A model generated the notes under the pieces. The model did no database searches and was not told the origin of the DNA. It saw only the letters and a program-made list of their open reading frames with translations. DNA of 64,000 bases from Hyphomicrobiales bacterium. Lineage in GTDB: Bacteria; Pseudomonadota; Alphaproteobacteria; Rhizobiales; Rhizobiaceae. Below are positions 60,002-64,000 of this stretch, piece after piece. The stretch covers positions 81,332 through 145,331 of the forward strand of contig UEHQ01000004.1 in assembly GCA_900489925.1 (NCBI GenBank), written 5' to 3'. Every line of letters starts with the position of its first letter. Position 1 is the stretch's first letter. A program made the translations under genes and the position numbers.

Positions 60002-61853
60002 ATTCCGCCGCTTCTTCGGCGTCTTCGTGATCGGCAAGAAAGCCGCCGGACTGCCGGTTCCAGAGATCGGCATAAATGCCCCCCTGGTGAACAAGCTCGA
60101 CGTGCGAGCCCGCCTCGACGATCCGACCCTTGTCGAGCACGATCAGGCGGTCCATTTCCGTCAGCGTCGACAGCCGGTGGGCGATCGCGATCACCGTCTT
60201 GCCCTGCATCAGCGCGAACAGGTTTTCCTGGATCGCGGCTTCGACCTCGGAATCGAGCGCCGAGGTCGCCTCATCAAGCACCAGGATCGGCGCGTCCTTC
60301 AGGAAGACGCGGGCGATGGCGATACGTTGGCGCTGACCGCCTGAAAGCTTCACGCCGCGCTCGCCGACCTGCGCATCCAGCGCCTTGCGCCCCTGCATGT
60401 CCACCAGGGTCTCGACGAAGTCCCAGGCATTGGCACGCTTGGCAGCCTCGATGACCTCTGCATCGCTGGCATCCGGACGACCGTAGGCGATGTTGTCGCG
60501 GATGGAACGATGCAGCAGCGAGGTATCCTGCGTCACCACGCCGATCAGTTCGCGCAGGCTCTCTTGCGAGACGTGCGCGATGTCCTGCCCGTCGATCGTG
60601 ATGCGCCCGCCTTCCAGATCGTAGAAGCGCAGAAGCAGGTTCATCAGCGTGGTCTTGCCGGCGCCGGAGCGACCGACGAGACCCACCTTCTCGCCCGCCT
60701 TGATGTCGAGCGACAGGTTTTCGATGATGCCCTTGCCCTTGCCGTAGTGGAAACCGATCCGATCGTAGTGGATCGCTCCCCGCTTGGCACTGAGCTGCGG
60801 CGCACCGGGCTTGTCGACGATATCGTGGCTCTTCGTCATCATCTCCATGCCGTCATAGACGGTACCGATGTTTTCGAAGAGCGCCGAGACTTCCCACATG
60901 ATCCACTGCGACATGCCGTTGACGCGCATCGCAAGACCGATCGCGATGGCGATCGCTCCGACCGAGATCCCGCCGTTTAGCCAGAACCAGATCGATAGTC
61001 CGGAGATGACGAACAGCGCCACGCAGTTGTTGATGTAGACCGCCGCGTGGAACATCGTGACCTTGCGCATCTGCTGATATACGGTCTGCAGGAATTCGTT
61101 CATGCCCTCCTTGGCATAGGTTTCTTCCCTGCCCGCATGCGAGAACAGCTTCACCGTCGCGATGTTGGTATAGCTGTCGACGACGCGACCGGTCATCATC
61201 GACCGCGCATCGGCCTGCGTGGCGGCGATCTTGCGAAGCCGCGGCACGAAGTAGGATACGATCCCGATGTAGATGCCGAGCCATGCCAGGATCGGGATCA
61301 TCAATCGCCAGTCGGCAGCCGCGATCACCACGATCATGGAGATGAAGTAGGTGACGACGTAAACGAAAACGTCGAGGATCTTCATCACCGTCTCGCGAAC
61401 GGCAAGCGACGTCTGCATCACCTTTGTTGCAACGCGTCCGGCGAACTCGTTGGCAAAGAAGGTCATGCTGTGGCGCATCAGGAAGCGGTGCATCTGCCAG
61501 CGCGCGATCATCGGGTAGTTGCCGAGCAGGACCTGATGCATGATAAGAGAGTCCAGCACAGCCGCCACCGGCAGACCGATGAGGATCAGCGCGCCCATCC
61601 AGACGAGCCGGTGTCCTTCGCTCTGGAGGAACGTCGCGGGGTCGGCATGCGTCAGCCAGTCGACGATGTTGCCGAGGAACTGGAAGAGCGCCACTTCGCC
61701 GATGGCAATCAGCATCGTCAGCACGGCCATCATGCCGAGCCACGGGGCCGCCGGCTTGGTATAGTGCCAGCAGAAGGCGTAGAGCCCCTTCGGAGGAACC
61801 TTGGGATCCTCGCTTGGAAAGGGATTGAGTCTCTGTTCGAACCAGCCAAACAT
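60000..61853 (-). CDS. ABC exporter (permease-ATPase fusion) B
   Basis: A 617-residue half-transporter, paralogous to exporter A. Permease region ~30-330; Walker A GRSGAGKTTL, signature LSGGQRQRIAIARV and Walker B ILVLDEATSALDSEVEAA all intact. GGAGC precedes ATG 61853. A putative leader peptide with hairpin lies 147 bases upstream. Substrate unknown; exporters with this build handle lipids, peptides or drugs. Confidence 0.92.
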   Translation of the reverse strand: MFGWFEQRLNPFPSEDPKVPPKGLYAFCWHYTKPAAPWLGMMAVLTMLIAIGEVALFQFLGNIVDWLTHADPATFLQSEGHRLVWMGALILIGLPVAAVLDSLIMHQVLLGNYPMIARWQMHRFLMRHSMTFFANEFAGRVATKVMQTSLAVRETVMKILDVFVYVVTYFISMIVVIAAADWRLMIPILAWLGIYIGIVSYFVPRLRKIAATQADARSMMTGRVVDSYTNIATVKLFSHAGREETYAKEGMNEFLQTVYQQMRKVTMFHAAVYINNCVALFVISGLSIWFWLNGGISVGAIAIAIGLAMRVNGMSQWIMWEVSALFENIGTVYDGMEMMTKSHDIVDKPGAPQLSAKRGAIHYDRIGFHYGKGKGIIENLSLDIKAGEKVGLVGRSGAGKTTLMNLLLRFYDLEGGRITIDGQDIAHVSQESLRELIGVVTQDTSLLHRSIRDNIAYGRPDASDAEVIEAAKRANAWDFVETLVDMQGRKALDAQVGERGVKLSGGQRQRIAIARVFLKDAPILVLDEATSALDSEVEAAIQENLFALMQGKTVIAIAHRLSTLTEMDRLIVLDKGRIVEAGSHVELVHQGGIYADLWNRQSGGFLADHEDAEEAAE

Positions 61854-61994
61854 AAAAAATGCTCCGAAACTTCAGCGTCCCGGCCCAGAGCCCGCGCAAG
61901 GACGCGCTGAAGGCTCATATGGGAACCGGACGTTCAAGGGGCGAGGCCACAACAGCCGCGCAATGGATCAGAAAAGGAAAATCAGGAAAGAAAG

Positions 61995-62010
61995 GGCACT
62001 TAGGAGTGCC
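61995..62010 (-). promoter_or_regulatory. Attenuator-like hairpin at the leader-ORF stop
   Basis: Perfect 6-bp stem GGCACT / AGTGCC with a four-base loop that includes the leader-ORF stop codon, followed on the minus strand by a CU-rich tract (CTTTCTTTCC). A translating ribosome at the stop would melt it. Inferred attenuation element. Confidence 0.4.
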
Positions 62011-62065
62011 GGATCGTCAGTCGCGGGGTCACGGGCGAGAGGCGCGTGCGTCGCATTGTATTCAT
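62000..62065 (-). CDS. Putative leader peptide upstream of ABC exporter B
   Basis: A 21-codon frame (MNTMRRTRLSPVTPRLTIRHS) with a strong AGGGAGG ribosome-binding site. A second ATG lies immediately upstream. It is Arg-rich. The stop lies in the loop of the hairpin at 61995-62010, 147 bases before exporter B. No homology was recognised; coding is supported only by the ribosome-binding site and by the arrangement. Confidence 0.4.
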   Translation of the reverse strand: MNTMRRTRLSPVTPRLTIRHS

Positions 62066-62238
62066 CATAGCCTCCCTGCTGACGATTGAAGATATGCACC
62101 GATAGCGCGAAATCACCGAGAATTCCAGCCCTTTACGACGCCAAAATTGAAGGTTTCGGGGTTAAAGACAGGCTGTTGCACGAAAATCGCAGTTGAAATA
62201 CCAGTTTCGCAACAAAATCGAACAAGACGGCATATACG

Positions 62239-62700
62239 ATGACAGACCTCAGACTGGCGCTCTACCAACCCGATATTCCAGGAAATACCGGCACGATCCT
62301 GCGTCTTGCCGCATGCCTCGGTTTTGCCGTCGACATCATCGAGCCAGCCGGCTTCGACATTTCGGACCGCAACCTCAAACGCGCCGGCATGGACTACATC
62401 GCAACCGCCGCCCTCACCCGCCATGTCTCCTGGAACCATTTCGAAACCTGGCTGCAATCCAGCGGGCGCCGGCTCGTTCTGGCCTCAACGAAGGCTTCCG
62501 GGCGCTACACCGATTTCGCCTTCCGTCCTGACGATGTTCTTCTCTTCGGCCGGGAAAGCGCCGGCGTCCCCGATCAGGTCCACGACAGGGCGGATGCCCG
62601 GATACTGGTGCCGATGGTCGAGGGCCAGCGCTCGATCAACGTTGCCGTTTCGGCCGCGATGATCATTGGAGAGGCAATGCGGCAAACCGTCTGGGGTTGA
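62239..62700 (+). CDS. trmL: tRNA (cytidine(34)-2'-O)-methyltransferase
   Basis: A 153-residue SPOUT-fold methyltransferase that 2'-O-methylates the wobble base of tRNA-Leu. Motifs: LYQPDIPGNTGTILRLAACLG at the start, LLFGRESAGVP (~100-110) and the SAM-knot signature VPMVEGQRSINVAVSAAMI (~124-142). Single-domain length is typical. It stands alone between the ABC exporter and the Na/Pi gene. Confidence 0.95.
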   Translation: MTDLRLALYQPDIPGNTGTILRLAACLGFAVDIIEPAGFDISDRNLKRAGMDYIATAALTRHVSWNHFETWLQSSGRRLVLASTKASGRYTDFAFRPDDVLLFGRESAGVPDQVHDRADARILVPMVEGQRSINVAVSAAMIIGEAMRQTVWG

Positions 62701-62907
62701 CCTTCGGTCGCATCTCCACAAATGCCGGTCAGGCTCCACAATATGTCGCGCATGGCGTTGTGAATTCGTCAGACGGGCGTATAGTTTTTAGCCGAGCAAT
62801 CAAATCAAACGGCGCAACGACGCAATTTCAATAACTTGGCTATGCCATAGATTCGAAGATTCGTTCCAGCGCAGGAAAGCCGGCAGGCAGGAAAAAGAAA
62901 AGACGGC

Positions 62908-64000
62908 ATGGAATCGACAATCGTCATGATCAATCTGTTCGGCGCCGTGGCATTGCTGCTGTTCGGCCTCGCGCAGGTGAAGGATGGCGTTTCCCGGGCC
63001 TTTGGTGCGCGGCTGAGGACCGGGCTTGCCTCCGGCACCCGCAGCGGACTTCGCTCGTTCCTGTCCGGCTTTGTCGCGACCGTCGCCCTGCAGAGCTCCA
63101 CCGCAACCGCGCTGATGGTGGCCTCCTTCGTCGAGCGTGAACTGGTCAAACCGCGCATGGCCCAGATCGTGCTGCTCGGCGCCAATGTCGGAACAGCCGT
63201 GACGGCCTGGATCGTGGCAACCGGCATCGAGTGGCTGTCGCCGCTCGTCATCCTCGCCGGCATCGTGCTCTACCGCAGCGGCTCCACCGCCCGCCAGGGC
63301 GGCGGCACGGCGCTGATCGGGATCGGGCTGATGCTGCTGTCCTTGCATCTGCTCAGCAGCGCAACCGAGCCGATGCGCCAGTCGCCGGCGCTGGCAGCCT
63401 TCATCGGGCTGCTCGACAATGCCTGGCCGGTGGCCCTGGCCTTTGCCGCCGGCATCGCCTTCGTGTCGTCCTCCAGCCTAGCCGCGGTCGTACTCATCCT
63501 GTCGCTCGCCTCGACCGGCATCCTGTCGGCAGGGCTGATCATCGTGCTGGTGCTCGGCGCCAATCTCGGCGGCGCCATCCCGCCGGTCATCGCGTCGCTC
63601 TCAGGCCCGGCGTCGGCCAAGCGGGTGACGCTCGGCAACCTGATCGTGCGCGCAATCGGCTGCCTGATCGCTCTGCCGCTGGCTGGCTACGGCGCCGATC
63701 TGCTGGGCATGCTGCCGCTGACGCCAGCAAAGCTGCCGGTCGATGTCCACCTTGCCTTCAATTTGCTTCTGGCAGCACTTGCCTGGCCGTTCTCCCGCAT
63801 CCTGTCGCGGTTGATGCTGCGGCTCGTTCCCGAGGACGCGGAGCCGGACACCGGCCCGAAATATCTCGACCTGCACGAACTTTCGACGCCGGTCGTTGCC
63901 CTCGCCAGCGCCACCCGCGAGGTGCTCGGCGTCGGCGACCTGATCGAGCGGATGCTGCTGCGTGCCGCCACCGCCTTCGAAAAGAACGATCTGTCCAAGC
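62908..64000 (+). CDS. Na/Pi-cotransporter family protein (3'-truncated)
   Basis: At least 364 residues of a PF02690-type transporter, cut by the window end. The two inverted QSSTA-type repeats are visible: ALQSSTATALMVASF with GANVGTAVTAW (~60-100) and FVSSSSLAAVVLILSL with GANLGGAIPPVIA (~190-225), each with hydrophobic helices around. YLDLHELSTPVVALASATREV at the end of the visible part begins a PhoU-like region, as in YjbB-type proteins. ATG 62908 begins the family sequence. The role is phosphate or anion transport with sodium. Confidence 0.87.
   Translation, partial: MESTIVMINLFGAVALLLFGLAQVKDGVSRAFGARLRTGLASGTRSGLRSFLSGFVATVALQSSTATALMVASFVERELVKPRMAQIVLLGANVGTAVTAWIVATGIEWLSPLVILAGIVLYRSGSTARQGGGTALIGIGLMLLSLHLLSSATEPMRQSPALAAFIGLLDNAWPVALAFAAGIAFVSSSSLAAVVLILSLASTGILSAGLIIVLVLGANLGGAIPPVIASLSGPASAKRVTLGNLIVRAIGCLIALPLAGYGADLLGMLPLTPAKLPVDVHLAFNLLLAALAWPFSRILSRLMLRLVPEDAEPDTGPKYLDLHELSTPVVALASATREVLGVGDLIERMLLRAATAFEKNDLSK

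Larger units (their letters stand above)
61854..62238. other. Intergenic region exporter B - trmL
   Basis: 385 bp between divergent genes. It holds the leader peptide/hairpin described separately and both promoters. No other gene supported. Confidence 0.5.

Overview
The window looks like a chromosomal segment of a Rhizobiaceae alphaproteobacterium (Rhizobium, Agrobacterium or Sinorhizobium-like). The evidence is the block LPS-core glycosyltransferase / Lrp / trxB / LsrB-type LysR / tandem AbcR-like small RNAs, plus BA14K and DUF1236 envelope proteins, the petABC operon, rplY-pth-ychF, and promoters of the form CTTGNN-N17-CNTANN. No rRNA, tRNA, CRISPR array, transposase or integrase was recognised, and codon use looks even throughout, so this appears to be core chromosome with some accessory insertions. 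The species cannot be named from the sequence alone.

Layout. 1-5 kb: a 5'-truncated LPS-core glycosyltransferase, an ExoM-like glycosyltransferase, lrp, trxB, lsrB and two tandem AbcR (alpha-r15) small RNA genes with matching promoters. 5-13 kb: an ArsR/MFS/old-yellow-enzyme cluster with a perfect operator-like palindrome, an APH(6)-like kinase, a divergent SDR/LysR pair, a ChaA-type Ca2+/H+ antiporter and an ICMT-like methyltransferase. 13-24 kb: aspartate aminotransferase, a VIT-VWA sortase substrate with its class GN sortase, a PQQ-type sugar dehydrogenase, an EamA transporter, cspA with a structured leader, and several small envelope proteins. 24-29 kb: a MarR/response regulator/histidine kinase cluster resembling PetP-PetR, then a convergent ybjN-proC-csaA operon and ubiK.

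29-36 kb: lgt, a MidA-like methyltransferase, pgeF, an M24-fold hydrolase, two lipoproteins (one with two Kazal-like modules) and prs. 36-48 kb is a nucleotide-signalling region: a zinc-ribbon/class III cyclase/ATPase/TPR protein, an uncharacterised exported protein, an MHYT-GGDEF-EAL protein, rplY with a leader ORF, and a HAMP-PAS-GGDEF-EAL protein followed by a periplasmic solute-binding protein. 48-57 kb: pth, a GNAT protein, clpS, ychF, a membrane protein, two MaoC-like hydratases, apt and petABC. 57-64 kb: an EEP-family protein, two ABC exporters flanking an orphan ribbon-helix-helix gene, a putative leader peptide with a hairpin, trmL and a Na/Pi-cotransporter-family gene that runs off the end.

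The points most worth a second look are the tandem AbcR unit (exact 216-bp period including upstream box and promoter), the proteobacterial sortase/target pair, three candidate cis-regulatory leaders (cspA, rplY, ABC exporter), the class IIIb-type cyclase fused to zinc ribbons and TPRs, and the two-module Kazal-like lipoprotein. All functional statements are homology recognition by eye; no database search was run.
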